Part shown: in pieces, positions 42,741 through 50,304 of the stretch
Layout of the letters: each line of letters starts with the position of its first letter
Numbering within the stretch: position 1 is the stretch's first letter
Virus record (IMG/VR): IMGVR_UViG_3300031885_000010
Coordinates: 1-64,000 of that record
Direction: 5' to 3' (one strand)
Length of the DNA stretch: 64,000 nucleotides
DNA from: a virus
Translations under genes and position numbers: made by a program
The notes under the pieces: generated by a model
What the model saw: only the letters and a program-made list of their open reading frames with translations
Told to the model about the DNA's origin: nothing
Database searches by the model: none

Positions 42741-44762
42741 TTACAATAATTCAGGAAATAATAAATCAACTTGGTACTGCCTTGCCATACATTCATAATT
42801 AAAGCTGTGCCTGAAATGGTCTTCCCCCAGCTTTTTATACACATATCTCTTAGCCCCAGTGGGCTTCCCATCTTTATCCTTTTCTTCAATTAGCTCCTTA
42901 CCAGCATTATGAAGTTGTTCTGCAAACTTCTTCATAAGATCACAATCCTTGGGAAAAGTGATATTCCCCTCTTGTACCTCGTAATGGGACGCATCGAGAC
43001 TCTCGGTACGATTGCATAGAACCATCATCTTCTCTTCATCCCAGATGTAATCTCCCTTCTGGCGCTCTCTGTAGAAATTCAGGAATACTCTGCCCTTATG
43101 TTTCGTTGCAAATGCACGGGCATTACGGGTTTCCGGCTGGAGGTCACACACACAGCGATTAACATGAAATTTCTCCATTAGTGTATTAAGTTCGCTCCAA
43201 TCCTTATAAATTCCAATATGGACTATCTTTCCTGCTTTCTCCAGCACTCGTTTCCCTATTGTTACATGAAGCGAGTGTGACATCTGATCTACACCCATAG
43301 TGCATGGCCCAGGATCAGAATCGGCTATTCCATCATCCCTGCACAGATCAAGTACTTCCCTAACAGTAAGTCTATTCTCTGCTTCGACAAAGGCTGATCC
43401 TATAGTAAGGTTATAGAACTGTTTAATATTAGATGTAGTGTTATATTCATCCAATATTTCTTGTGGAGATACAAACCAACTCCATAACTGGCTGTAGTGT
43501 CTGCCTCTAATATTAGTAATGGCCGGACGTTTGGCCACCCATTCACCTACCGATGGATTCAACTCGGCATCTCTACACGACTGGCATAGTCTCACCACTC
43601 CTCCATCCCATTCCACAATACACTCAGGGAATGTATCTTCCATGCAGGTGTATTTATTGCACTTGGGACATTTCAATAACCAGTATCTCATGTCACTGCG
43701 CTGAAATTGCTTGTTTATGCCATAGTCAGGAAGAGTAGGATTAGAGAGCATGGCTATTTCTTTAAACTGAGAATGTGATAATCTTTTTAATGCCATCGCC
43801 ATTCGATCTTCAGTTGCTTCATCCAATTCATCGAATATAATGTAATCCCCAGGAGCACTTTTGACACCAATAGCACTATTCATTCCACGGAAAAGAAGGA
43901 ATGTATTCCAGAGACGTTTAACAGTAGTATTGTTTGTTTCCTGTATCCAATTGCCTATTGTGTCTGGATTTTCTTCAATAAGGGGAGCAATACGAGTTCT
44001 ACTGAAGTCTATAACGTCTGTCTTGGATGGAAAATAATAAAGAATATTCCTATATTTCCTAAATCTGGCTCGATGTATTACCCTACACATTTCCATAGAA
44101 GTAATACACATCTGCGTTGCTTTTTCATTTACAGTAAACGGATGATCCTCAGTATAAGGTTCTATTAAGTATTCATGCTTTCTAAATGTTAATGGTTCAC
44201 CATCAAGGATGATGGCATTCTTTTCTACCCACTCCTTGAGTGAAGGAACAGTTTCCCGAATCCCAAGTGGTATGGCTTCTCCAGTATCAAGGGCTACCCG
44301 TTTCGCTTCTACATCAGCCAATGATGCCACAAGGGGAGTCTGTTTCGCACTCCCACGCCTTCCCCTTCTTGGTTGTGGTTCGGCAATCTGTGTCCTAAAT
44401 ATTAGTCTTGGCCGATCAGAGAATAGAGCTTCTTTATCAATGTTGTGAAGCCCTAATTGTTTATTGAGTCTGGATTTAAAATTATAGTAACTATTAATGT
44501 TAATATTAAATCGTTTGGCAATCTCTGCCCCTCTAACACCCTTAGCAGATAGTTTTCGGATTGCTGTCTTCTCCTCACGGGTAAGAGGAGAACGGTGAGG
44601 CATACCAGGTCTGCCCCCTCCGCCAAAAAACCTGTGTCCCTTGGCTGCACCTCTTCTAAATGCAGGCTCACCTTCAGGTTCACTCTCAGACTCTAAGGCG
44701 GGAGTATCAGTCTCTAAGGCAGGAGTGTCTTCTAAAGTAGAAGTATCTATTGCAGCTTCCAT
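42741..44762 (-). CDS. terminase large subunit with fused N-terminal HTH
   Basis: DNA-packaging motor. The ATPase shows YYFPSKTDVIDFSRTRI and the Walker B strand YIIFDELDEA; a GpA-like zinc site (CPKCNKYTC ... CQSCRD) follows; the nuclease domain has GVDQMSHSLHV and VCDLQPETRN. Residues about 60-105 form a helix-turn-helix (LTREEKTAIRKLSAKGVRGA), the kind usually found in a separate small subunit, so the two functions may be fused. Acidic N-terminal tail. ATG 44762 or TTG 44765. Confidence 0.85.
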   Translation of the reverse strand: MEAAIDTSTLEDTPALETDTPALESESEPEGEPAFRRGAAKGHRFFGGGGRPGMPHRSPLTREEKTAIRKLSAKGVRGAEIAKRFNININSYYNFKSRLNKQLGLHNIDKEALFSDRPRLIFRTQIAEPQPRRGRRGSAKQTPLVASLADVEAKRVALDTGEAIPLGIRETVPSLKEWVEKNAIILDGEPLTFRKHEYLIEPYTEDHPFTVNEKATQMCITSMEMCRVIHRARFRKYRNILYYFPSKTDVIDFSRTRIAPLIEENPDTIGNWIQETNNTTVKRLWNTFLLFRGMNSAIGVKSAPGDYIIFDELDEATEDRMAMALKRLSHSQFKEIAMLSNPTLPDYGINKQFQRSDMRYWLLKCPKCNKYTCMEDTFPECIVEWDGGVVRLCQSCRDAELNPSVGEWVAKRPAITNIRGRHYSQLWSWFVSPQEILDEYNTTSNIKQFYNLTIGSAFVEAENRLTVREVLDLCRDDGIADSDPGPCTMGVDQMSHSLHVTIGKRVLEKAGKIVHIGIYKDWSELNTLMEKFHVNRCVCDLQPETRNARAFATKHKGRVFLNFYRERQKGDYIWDEEKMMVLCNRTESLDASHYEVQEGNITFPKDCDLMKKFAEQLHNAGKELIEEKDKDGKPTGAKRYVYKKLGEDHFRHSFNYECMARQYQVDLLFPELL

Positions 44763-44817
44763 CAATCTTTGCGTTCACCAATCAATGCATATTCACTATT
44801 TAGTAAACACTGTGAAT

Positions 44818-44982
44818 TTATAGTGGACTCGCAGGCCCCTTACTTCCCGTTCCACCCTGTTCCTTGGGTGCAATCACATTCTTCTTATGTCCCTTCAATC
44901 CCTCACTGGTATTGGGATCAGGGGTATTACCTTGATTGGAACTGGACTTTGGCGATGCTTTCGTGTTAGCTATCTTCTTCAT
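44818..44982 (-). CDS. basic micro-protein, 54 aa
   Basis: Coupled by ATGA to the upstream gene. Lys/Ser/Gly-rich and unstructured (KASPKSSSNQGNTPDPNTSE), ending in GPASPL. Its short PL ending recalls the tails of three upstream genes. Unrecognised. Confidence 0.45.
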   Translation of the reverse strand: MKKIANTKASPKSSSNQGNTPDPNTSEGLKGHKKNVIAPKEQGGTGSKGPASPL

Positions 44983-45305
44983 AATCTTTCTCCTTTTTTT
45001 GCAATGGCTAATAATATCTCTGAATTATCCCTTAATACTTGATGAATAGCCGATCCAAAGGTAGCAATGGTCTGATGATTTAGGTTGAGACTGTAGGTAT
45101 CATTAATCATTTCTGCAACCTCATGCCACAGATCACTCATTAATCCATCAGTTTTCCTGTCATCGGAACATATGACTATTCTTTGATGCCAGCCAGCAGC
45201 AGATGCGGAAGTGGTTTTAAGACTATCTTTGCTATCAATAAATGATAACTCGAAATCTCTATCTCCAATACGCATCTTCAGTTTAGATTCGGCAGATGGT
45301 TTCAT
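44979..45305 (-). CDS. possible zincin-like protein, 108 aa
   Basis: WHEVAEMINDTYSLNLNHQ has the spacing of a metal-binding HExxE plus downstream His helix pair seen in a family of small phage proteins. The preceding strands (QRIVICSDDRKTDGLMSDL) fit. A metallopeptidase-like fold is possible, with activity doubtful. Starts in an ATGA overlap. Confidence 0.5.
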   Translation of the reverse strand: MKPSAESKLKMRIGDRDFELSFIDSKDSLKTTSASAAGWHQRIVICSDDRKTDGLMSDLWHEVAEMINDTYSLNLNHQTIATFGSAIHQVLRDNSEILLAIAKKGERL

Positions 45306-45496
45306 AGTGGTTTCGCCGTACTATGATCTCCCTTTCCATCTATCTCCCTACTCTTCTCACCTTTCCATGGTCTTGGTCCCGTCCATTCTCTCGCCTGTTC
45401 CCCACTCTTGATTCTCTCACCCTTTTTATAAGGCATTACTGGCTCTGGAGTTTCTATCCCAGCAGCTATTTCCATCTTTCTAATACCGTTTGGCAT
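45302..45496 (-). CDS. small protein ending GKGDHSTAKPL, 64 aa
   Basis: ATAGGAGGATATA precedes the start. Charged, low complexity (SGEQAREWTGPRPWKGE). Its last 11 residues repeat the ending of the gene at 45722 (GKGDHSTAQPL), although the bodies are unrelated. Confidence 0.5.
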   Translation of the reverse strand: MPNGIRKMEIAAGIETPEPVMPYKKGERIKSGEQAREWTGPRPWKGEKSREIDGKGDHSTAKPL

Positions 45497-45520
45497 ATTA
45501 TATCCTCCTATAATGTAAAG

Positions 45521-45712
45521 TTATAATGGTTGTGCCGTAACATAGAAATACCCTCTGGGACATTTTATATCCTCAATTACAGTTAATCCAAGAATATATT
45601 TGTCTAAAATTATCCCAGGACTTACATAGAGATACTTTGCCGAAGAACCATTGTGCTTATTATACTCCTTCAATAATTCTGTAACCATGTCTTCAAGACT
45701 ATCAAGTTTCAT
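45521..45712 (-). CDS. small protein ending TAQPL, 63 aa
   Basis: Helical start (LEDMVTELLKEYNKHNG) then strands (YILGLTVIEDIKC). It ends YVTAQPL, the same final codons as its upstream neighbour, as if its 3' end were fused to a copied tail. Unrecognised. Confidence 0.5.
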   Translation of the reverse strand: MKLDSLEDMVTELLKEYNKHNGSSAKYLYVSPGIILDKYILGLTVIEDIKCPRGYFYVTAQPL

Positions 45713-45721
45713 TACAGGTTC

Positions 45722-45955
45722 CTATAATGGTTGTGCAGTACTGTGATCCCCCTTCCCAGACTTCTTACTGGACTCAGGTAGATCCTTACCTCCAGCCTCC
45801 TTAAGATGAGATTTCAATTCTGCTTTAGTAATACCAGGCATCTGAGAACCTTTGCCAGCTTTCCTCCGAGCATATTCTGCGCCGAACAGTCCTCTCTGTT
45901 TTTCTGAAGTAATTGGTGTGTGTGCCCTTCCACTTTTACATGCTTTAGTTGTCAT
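45722..45955 (-). CDS. basic protein ending GKGDHSTAQPL, 77 aa
   Basis: ITSEKQRGLFGAEYARRKAG resembles a motif common in small phage proteins of unknown function (EKQRGLFGAE). Basic throughout, suggesting nucleic-acid or protein binding. The C-terminal tail recurs in the two genes downstream. Confidence 0.55.
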   Translation of the reverse strand: MTTKACKSGRAHTPITSEKQRGLFGAEYARRKAGKGSQMPGITKAELKSHLKEAGGKDLPESSKKSGKGDHSTAQPL

Positions 45956-45957
45956 TT

Positions 45958-46167
45958 TCAGCTTCCTCCTTTCTTTCCCTTAAACAATGATAGATTACCA
46001 ATAGGCATATTGCTGACAGGTTGCACCATTGGAGGTTCCTCAAAGTTGCGTACCACATCTCTTGCTTGCTCCAGCATCCCATAACAGAGTAGCTTATTGA
46101 CCAATGGCCCATTCACATTCAAGCTTCCATCCTCCCTCAATGTAATAATGATTTTCATCTCCGGCAT
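45958..46167 (-). CDS. hypothetical protein, 69 aa
   Basis: GGAGGATGAT precedes ATG 46167. Beta hairpin (KIIITLREDGSLNVNG) and helix (KLLCYGMLEQARDVVRNF). This small fold recurs in phages with unknown role. Confidence 0.5.
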   Translation of the reverse strand: MPEMKIIITLREDGSLNVNGPLVNKLLCYGMLEQARDVVRNFEEPPMVQPVSNMPIGNLSLFKGKKGGS

Positions 46168-46168
46168 A

Positions 46169-46381
46169 TCATCCTCCATCTATCATAAAGGTTGGCAGAG
46201 CTTCATAATCCCTTTCCCGTACTTCTCCACAATTTACACAGCATCTAACCTTGCCTGCAAAATGTCCAGGTGCCCACATATAATCAATCCAATTAGTCAA
46301 TTCAATATGTGAACAGTTGGCACGCAGTTCAGCTATCTCTCGCTCATGACGATCCCGCATTTGCCCAATATTTTCAGTCAT
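46169..46381 (-). CDS. zinc-site small protein, 70 aa
   Basis: Helical N-terminus (RDRHEREIAELRANCSH) and CCVNCGEVRERDYE. Probable single metal site. Overlaps nothing essential downstream. Confidence 0.45.
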   Translation of the reverse strand: MTENIGQMRDRHEREIAELRANCSHIELTNWIDYMWAPGHFAGKVRCCVNCGEVRERDYEALPTFMIDGG

Positions 46382-46390
46382 CTATTCCTC

Positions 46391-46579
46391 CTACATCGGA
46401 TGACTTTCATCAATCTTCTTCCCTGTCAACTCATGCCATGCAAACAGAACTTTTTGGAATAGTTTTATTGTATCAAATATTTCTTGCGGAGACATACGTA
46501 ATGTATCCTCATTACCTTGTACGAAAAAGGATGCACCATCATCTCTTACTTCATAAAGTTCTATTGGTGGCCTACCCAT
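46391..46579 (-). CDS. small protein with YEVRDDG beta module, 62 aa
   Basis: The N-terminal IELYEVRDDGASFFVQG resembles the start of the Acb2/Tad1-like gene two genes upstream (FYEMRDDGTIINGTT), followed by helices (DTIKLFQKVLFAWHEL). It may be a relative with a different second half. Confidence 0.5.
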   Translation of the reverse strand: MGRPPIELYEVRDDGASFFVQGNEDTLRMSPQEIFDTIKLFQKVLFAWHELTGKKIDESHPM

Positions 46580-46838
46580 AGTATAAACACCCCATATTCC
46601 TCAACCATGCCTGTGGCCCAAAGTTCATAGGGAACATCTTACAGAACTCCGGTTTCTCTTCATGTATCTCACATTTATTATCCTTTGTCAACCACTTGCA
46701 ACGGGAAGGCAGGAATGCCTCCATACCTTTAATAGTTCCCCCTCGGCCTTCTACCCACTTGAGATCGAAGCCTATAGATGAGAGAGGGATGCAAAGTACC
46801 TGACAGCATCGGGCACATCCATGGCAATGCGGCTTCAT
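46572..46838 (-). CDS. YkgJ-family cysteine-cluster protein
   Basis: CHGCARCCQVLCIP at the N-terminus, CKWLTKDNKCEIHEEKPEFC in the middle and a further Cys near the end match the YkgJ pattern, which binds an Fe-S or zinc centre. Function in phages is unknown. Overlaps both neighbours by a few bases. Confidence 0.75.
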   Translation of the reverse strand: MKPHCHGCARCCQVLCIPLSSIGFDLKWVEGRGGTIKGMEAFLPSRCKWLTKDNKCEIHEEKPEFCKMFPMNFGPQAWLRNMGCLYYG

Positions 46839-47125
46839 GGCTCCATCTTCCCCTCTACTCCTCTGGCTTCCCGATCCGCCGTCCTACGCTCCAACCAAGA
46901 AAGGGCCTCTCGCAGTTTCCCTATGGCGACAGCATTTTCCCGACAAGGGAACTTTGCATTCATCCTACGTATCCTGTCAATCAACACTTTAATCACTTCC
47001 TCGTTCGTCGTTCCATTGATGATCGTACCATCATCCCTCATTTCATAGAAGGATAATATGGGTGCAACCTTGCTCTGCTTCATCTGCTTCAATTGGTAAT
47101 TATGACCGTCATCTAACGCTTTCAT
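46835..47125 (-). CDS. Acb2/Tad1-hairpin-like protein, candidate anti-defence sponge
   Basis: After a beta start (LSFYEMRDDGTIINGTTNEE) come two helices with the conserved-style NAKFPCRENAVAIGKLREAL and RTADREARGVEG. From memory this pattern belongs to the Acb2/Tad1 hairpin group, small oligomeric proteins that bind cyclic nucleotide or gcADPR-type signals and so block CBASS or Thoeris immunity. I could not confirm this by search. 96 aa, GAGGAGAAAACC start site. Confidence 0.55.
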   Translation of the reverse strand: MKALDDGHNYQLKQMKQSKVAPILSFYEMRDDGTIINGTTNEEVIKVLIDRIRRMNAKFPCRENAVAIGKLREALSWLERRTADREARGVEGKMEP

Positions 47126-47135
47126 GGTTTTCTCC

Positions 47136-47423
47136 TCATCCTTGGTTGTAGAGAGCCGTAGTTTTTAAACACTCACGGCAAAAGTAGACAGCCACCGCAC
47201 AACAATCATGTAACCAATAGTTCCCCTTGCCTTCATTGGGATGCAGGTCTGCTACAAATTGGATAAAATCCCGTGGACAGATTGGCTTATCTTCTTTATT
47301 CATACCCTCATGTGCCACAAACCCAATTCTTGCTTCGCCTTGACATCGACAACACTCCGTTGTTTCTGGAAATTCATTTTGCCATGAATATTGTAATCCT
47401 TCTTTACCGATTGTTATTTTCAT
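47136..47423 (-). CDS. zinc-ribbon protein, 95 aa
   Basis: CCRCQGEARIGFVAHEG, CPRDF, HDCCAVAVYFCREC: two metal half-sites around a small beta domain. Unrecognised. Shares the GGAGAAAACC leader of its neighbours. Confidence 0.55.
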   Translation of the reverse strand: MKITIGKEGLQYSWQNEFPETTECCRCQGEARIGFVAHEGMNKEDKPICPRDFIQFVADLHPNEGKGNYWLHDCCAVAVYFCRECLKTTALYNQG

Positions 47424-47442
47424 GGTTTTCTCCTCTCACCTT

Positions 47443-47682
47443 TCATTTCATCTTTTGAAATGAAATATCACATTGTGATAGATCGATATTGATTCCACCC
47501 CCAAGCCATTTGTAGCCCAATTTTCTAAGGGCCTTCTCGATCTTATGCCTTTCTGCCGGCAACAATGCAGGTTTGATCGTTAAAATATAAACCTGCTTCG
47601 TCTGGGTTTTCATGGATTTCTCTAACTGACTTGCCGTTAATCCACTACCTGTACAACTTACTTCTATACCTTTCATTCTCAT
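47443..47682 (-). CDS. hypothetical protein, 79 aa
   Basis: ATG 47682 follows GGAGGAAACC. A small alpha/beta domain (VYILTIKPALLPAERHKI, LRKLGYKWLGGGINID), of ferredoxin-like pattern. Function unknown. Confidence 0.5.
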   Translation of the reverse strand: MRMKGIEVSCTGSGLTASQLEKSMKTQTKQVYILTIKPALLPAERHKIEKALRKLGYKWLGGGINIDLSQCDISFQKMK

Positions 47683-47700
47683 GGTTTCCTCCTCCATAGA

Positions 47701-47928
47701 TTACACGACTTTTGAAATACAACACTTTTTAAATTTTAACCCGCTTCCACATGGACACAGATCATTCCGTCCAATCTTTACACGTTGAATGAGAGTATAT
47801 TTCTGCTCCTGAAGCTCATCCAACCTTTTATCCATTTTGGACATAACTTCGGAATCTGTACTTCCTTTAAAGAACTCCATTAACCTCTTGGATTCTTCTT
47901 CTGATATTTTATATTCTGTTTCTTGCAT
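47701..47928 (-). CDS. SEC-C motif protein, 75 aa
   Basis: The C-terminal [17 protein letters not shown] is the SEC-C zinc motif of SecA tails, often a protein-binding tag. The N-terminal part is a coiled coil. ATG 47928 follows GGAGGAAACC. Confidence 0.75.
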   Translation of the reverse strand: MQETEYKISEEESKRLMEFFKGSTDSEVMSKMDKRLDELQEQKYTLIQRVKIGRNDLCPCGSGLKFKKCCISKVV

Positions 47929-47965
47929 GGTTTCCTCCTCCATACACCTGATTGGTGTATGATTG

Positions 47966-48193
47966 TTAATGTTGAATTGATCTTACCTTTTTAATACTCT
48001 CCCTTGCCACCAGATCCTTCGGATGAGATGCAAGATGCATACTCCAAGCTTTCTCTTTATTCTTGGCCGTCCTATCAAATTGCCGTTGGTATTTTCGCAG
48101 GTGTGCCACATGCTGTGCTCCCTTCTTACTCTGCCCGCCAACCTTTGTCTTAGACTTTGTTATCGTTTTTTCAATAGTCTGAGATTTACCCAT
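47966..48193 (-). CDS. basic protein, 75 aa
   Basis: Very Lys/Arg-rich ([20 protein letters not shown]), helical. May bind nucleic acid. It overlaps the upstream gene's 3' end. Unrecognised. Confidence 0.45.
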   Translation of the reverse strand: MGKSQTIEKTITKSKTKVGGQSKKGAQHVAHLRKYQRQFDRTAKNKEKAWSMHLASHPKDLVARESIKKVRSIQH

Positions 48194-48431
48194 TGATTTT
48201 CACCATAGTCATCTCATTCATTTCTTCCATCATTGTATTTAAGCAGTCAATAAAAGTGGAGACGGACATTTCTTTATCAAGCATTAAAATAGTATACACA
48301 CGATCATTCTTTTCAGGCCGATCAAATATCCCCTTGAGAAAAAGATTTTCCAATTCATCACGGATAATTCCCAACTCCAAAAGATTAGGATGATTTCTAA
48401 TGTTAGAAAATTTTATACAAACACCATCCAT
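48186..48431 (-). CDS. hypothetical protein, 81 aa
   Basis: Alpha/beta pattern (VYTILMLDKEMSVSTFIDCL) with an acidic helix at the end. Ribosome site is weak (AGGAAATTAGC). Function unknown. Confidence 0.45.
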   Translation of the reverse strand: MDGVCIKFSNIRNHPNLLELGIIRDELENLFLKGIFDRPEKNDRVYTILMLDKEMSVSTFIDCLNTMMEEMNEMTMVKING

Positions 48432-48452
48432 GCTAATTTCCTATAAATAGTT

Positions 48453-48489
48453 GAGGCCCACAAGCATTAACGTTCCGCCGATGGGCCTC
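48453..48489. promoter_or_regulatory. perfect 8-bp hairpin in a 227-base gap
   Basis: GAGGCCCA (48453-48460) and TGGGCCTC (48482-48489). The gap 48432-48658 otherwise contains a plus-strand AAAGGAGGG with a 13-codon frame (48512-48553) and degenerate minus-strand frames without ribosome sites; no gene is convincing. Confidence 0.4.
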
Positions 48490-48658
48490 GCCGAAAGGAG
48501 GGTAAATCGAGATGTACCATATATTTATGTTAGTCTTAGACTACCTGCTGTAAATGTCGCACAACGAGAACCACTTGATATATAATAGCCACTCTCTGTT
48601 TGAATTCCCCAGGAAGGATTGTGCGAGCCAATACTGGGGCTATCATTTGACCCGCTTT

Positions 48659-48856
48659 TTAGAAAGGGCGTACAAGCACTTTCATCCGTGTCATATCTAC
48701 CTTTATACCTTTTCCCAGTATTGTGTTAATAGCTGCTGACTGACCATCATTGGCCACGATTGGCTCTGGTCCGAATATCAATTTCTCCTGTGCATTAACC
48801 TCCTCTACTTCTTTTTTCGTCGGTGTCTCCAAAATAGCTACTTCAAATAACGGCAT
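48659..48856 (-). CDS. first leftward gene, 65 aa
   Basis: GAGGAGGTGATAAAT precedes ATG 48856, chosen over the frame start at 48901. Small alpha/beta protein (LFEVAILETPTKKEVEEVNA ... MTRMKVLVRPF). Proteins of this pattern are frequent in phages, with unknown role. It heads the long leftward operon behind a likely promoter. Confidence 0.6.
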   Translation of the reverse strand: MPLFEVAILETPTKKEVEEVNAQEKLIFGPEPIVANDGQSAAINTILGKGIKVDMTRMKVLVRPF

Positions 48857-48905
48857 ATTTATCACCTCCTCTATAATTAATATTTTATTTTTCCTATGCA
48901 CCTAT

Positions 48906-48934
48906 CCCATATCATAATCTCCGCCGTTTGTCAA
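48906..48934 (-). promoter_or_regulatory. leftward sigma70-type promoter
   Basis: On the minus strand TTGACA (48934-48929), 17-base spacer, TATGGG (48911-48906). The predicted start lies about 40 bases before the first leftward gene. The -35 is perfect; the -10 is weak. Confidence 0.5.
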
Positions 48935-48976
48935 CCCCATCCTACAACAATCCATCCATCAAAATACATTTAGCCA

Positions 48977-49064
48977 TTGGCACGATAATTTCCATCATGG
49001 TTTGGCACGAATATTTCCCACATATAGATCCAAATTTAATTATGGAGTTGGCATAATAATTGAC
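48977..49064 (+). repeat. three TTGGCA-type elements (operator or -24/-12-like)
   Basis: TTGGCACGATAATTTCC (48977-48993), TTGGCACGAATATTTCC (49002-49018) and TTGGCATAATAATTGAC (49048-49064). The first two are near-identical direct repeats 25 bases apart. All have the -24 GG of sigma54 promoters but imperfect -12 GC, so a regulator-binding role is equally possible. Confidence 0.45.
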
Positions 49065-49100
49065 GATATCAATATATGTACCATCTATACACTACAAGTA

Positions 49101-49320
49101 ATGTATCATATTAGGTTTACCATAATAACTTGATGTAACTATTGATGTATCAGGTTACATTCACTACGATAACTTCAGGTTACATTCACTACGATAACTT
49201 GATGTATCACATTAGATTTAATTTTAATATCCATTAATATCCATTAATATCCAATACCTATATGTACAATCTTAATGTGTTAGATTAAGTTTTATTAATG
49301 TATCACGTTAGGTTTACTAC
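49101..49320. repeat. iteron cluster, possible replication origin
   Basis: ATGTATCA occurs at 49101, 49145, 49202 and 49298, each in the context R-ATGTATCA-NN-TTA. An exact 25-base unit is repeated in tandem (49151-49175 and 49176-49200), and TTAATATCCA is repeated three times (49224-49253). ATGTAAC/GTTACAT form an inverted pair (49134-49160). Clustered iterons in AT-rich DNA suggest an initiator-binding origin. Confidence 0.5.
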
Positions 49321-49763
49321 TGTAACTACTTGTATGTGTGAGATATACTCTGTGTATGGGGGAGGGTAGAGTCACATATATGTAGAAGGGATCACGCAGG
49401 CATGGGCCTTTCACGACTATGGGGTATGGGGTATGTCTGGGGTTGACATAGGTATAAATAACGTCTGATAAGAAAGAATTATGTCTGCTGTATAACTTTT
49501 GTATTACTTAATACATTCAATACTTTATATTATAATACTTAAAGGATCATTTTTCCTACCACCAGCAAACCCTTGATAATAGGACATTGTGAAATAGCTA
49601 TAAATCAGATCACAAGCACATAATCCGGGATAGTACTAATGTCTGATTATCTGTTGATAGTATAATCGTATTATCAAATTAACTGTTTAACTCCCTATCA
49701 AGTTGTCTATACAACCTTACAACCTACTTGTATAGTTATCTATACAACTTTACATCTATCTCT

Positions 49764-49816
49764 TATACGCAGGCGTATAGATGCATATGAGCATACATAT
49801 TACATATGAGCGTACA
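49764..49816. promoter_or_regulatory. palindromic operator and direct repeat
   Basis: TATACGC-AG-GCGTATA is a perfect dyad (49764-49779), typical of a dimeric repressor site. CATATGAGC-R-TACA is repeated directly at 49784 and 49803 (19-base period). A short XRE-type protein is encoded at 59499 and might bind here. Confidence 0.45.
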
Positions 49817-50073
49817 CGTGAGTGTGAGCAATCAAGTGCAGGTGCATAGTGAATGAGCGGATACAGGTGCAGGTGTGTATCATTAAAAGAGAGAAGCCGG
49901 TTTTCAGTTGACAAACTTTGTTACTCAGTATATAAAATTTTATTCTCAATCAAATTATGGGCTTAAATGAATTATCGACATTTCAACAGTCCGTAAATTG
50001 TCACCGGGTTGCAGAATACTGCACTTGTTCAAAAGTGGGCAGTATGAAATCATTAAGGAATTATTATTTTGGG

Positions 50074-50090
50074 TTGGCATGGAGTTTGCT
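50074..50090 (+). promoter_or_regulatory. sigma54-like promoter of the rightward operon
   Basis: TTGGCATGGAGTTTGCT matches the -24/-12 consensus YTGGCACGRNNNTTGCW at all but one position, with GG and GC twelve bases apart. The first rightward gene begins at 50140. A TATAAA at 50095 leaves a sigma70 reading possible. Confidence 0.45.
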
Positions 50091-50139
50091 ACAATATAAA
50101 TTGAAATTTGGAATTAACCCTTAATGGATAAGATATAAT

Positions 50140-50304
50140 ATGAAAACTCTATTAGAAATTACTGAATATTGTAAGTTAAAATCTTGTTACTCAAAGGAAG
50201 GGAAAATAGAACGATGTAATTATCTGAAAAAGGCTCGTTGCAATAAAACCTTTTGTGGAATAGTTTATGTTAAACGAGGTCAATGGTATTGTAATAAACC
50301 TTGA
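50140..50304 (+). CDS. Cys-rich micro-protein, 54 aa
   Basis: First rightward gene. Six Cys (TEYCKLKSCY, ERCNYL, ARCNKTFC, WYCNKP) suggest one or two metal sites. No strong ribosome site. An early host-takeover role is plausible by position only. Confidence 0.5.
   Translation: MKTLLEITEYCKLKSCYSKEGKIERCNYLKKARCNKTFCGIVYVKRGQWYCNKP

Larger units (their letters stand above)
48902..50139. other. 1.2 kb non-coding control/origin-like region
   Basis: No credible gene on either strand between the divergent operons. It is AT-rich and full of short repeats: promoter-like direct repeats (48977-49064), iterons and tandem repeats (49101-49310), CTATACAA repeats (49707-49750), a palindrome (49764-49779) and a rightward promoter (50074-50090). 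This composition suits a replication origin combined with early regulation. No terminator is obvious. Confidence 0.55.

Noticed and set aside
47443-47943. Shared N-terminus MEEETM of two genes as a protein motif
   Set aside because: It is a translation of the repeated ribosome site ATGGAGGAGGAAACC; the real start is the second ATG in each case.
48554-48739. 61-codon plus-strand frame between the leftward genes
   Set aside because: It overlaps the 3' half of the well-supported minus-strand gene at 48659-48856 and has no ribosome site of its own; translation from the 13-codon frame before it is unlikely.
49101-49253. CRISPR array in the repeat-rich region
   Set aside because: The repeats are too short and irregular, the tandem 25-base copies have no spacer between them, and no cas genes are present.
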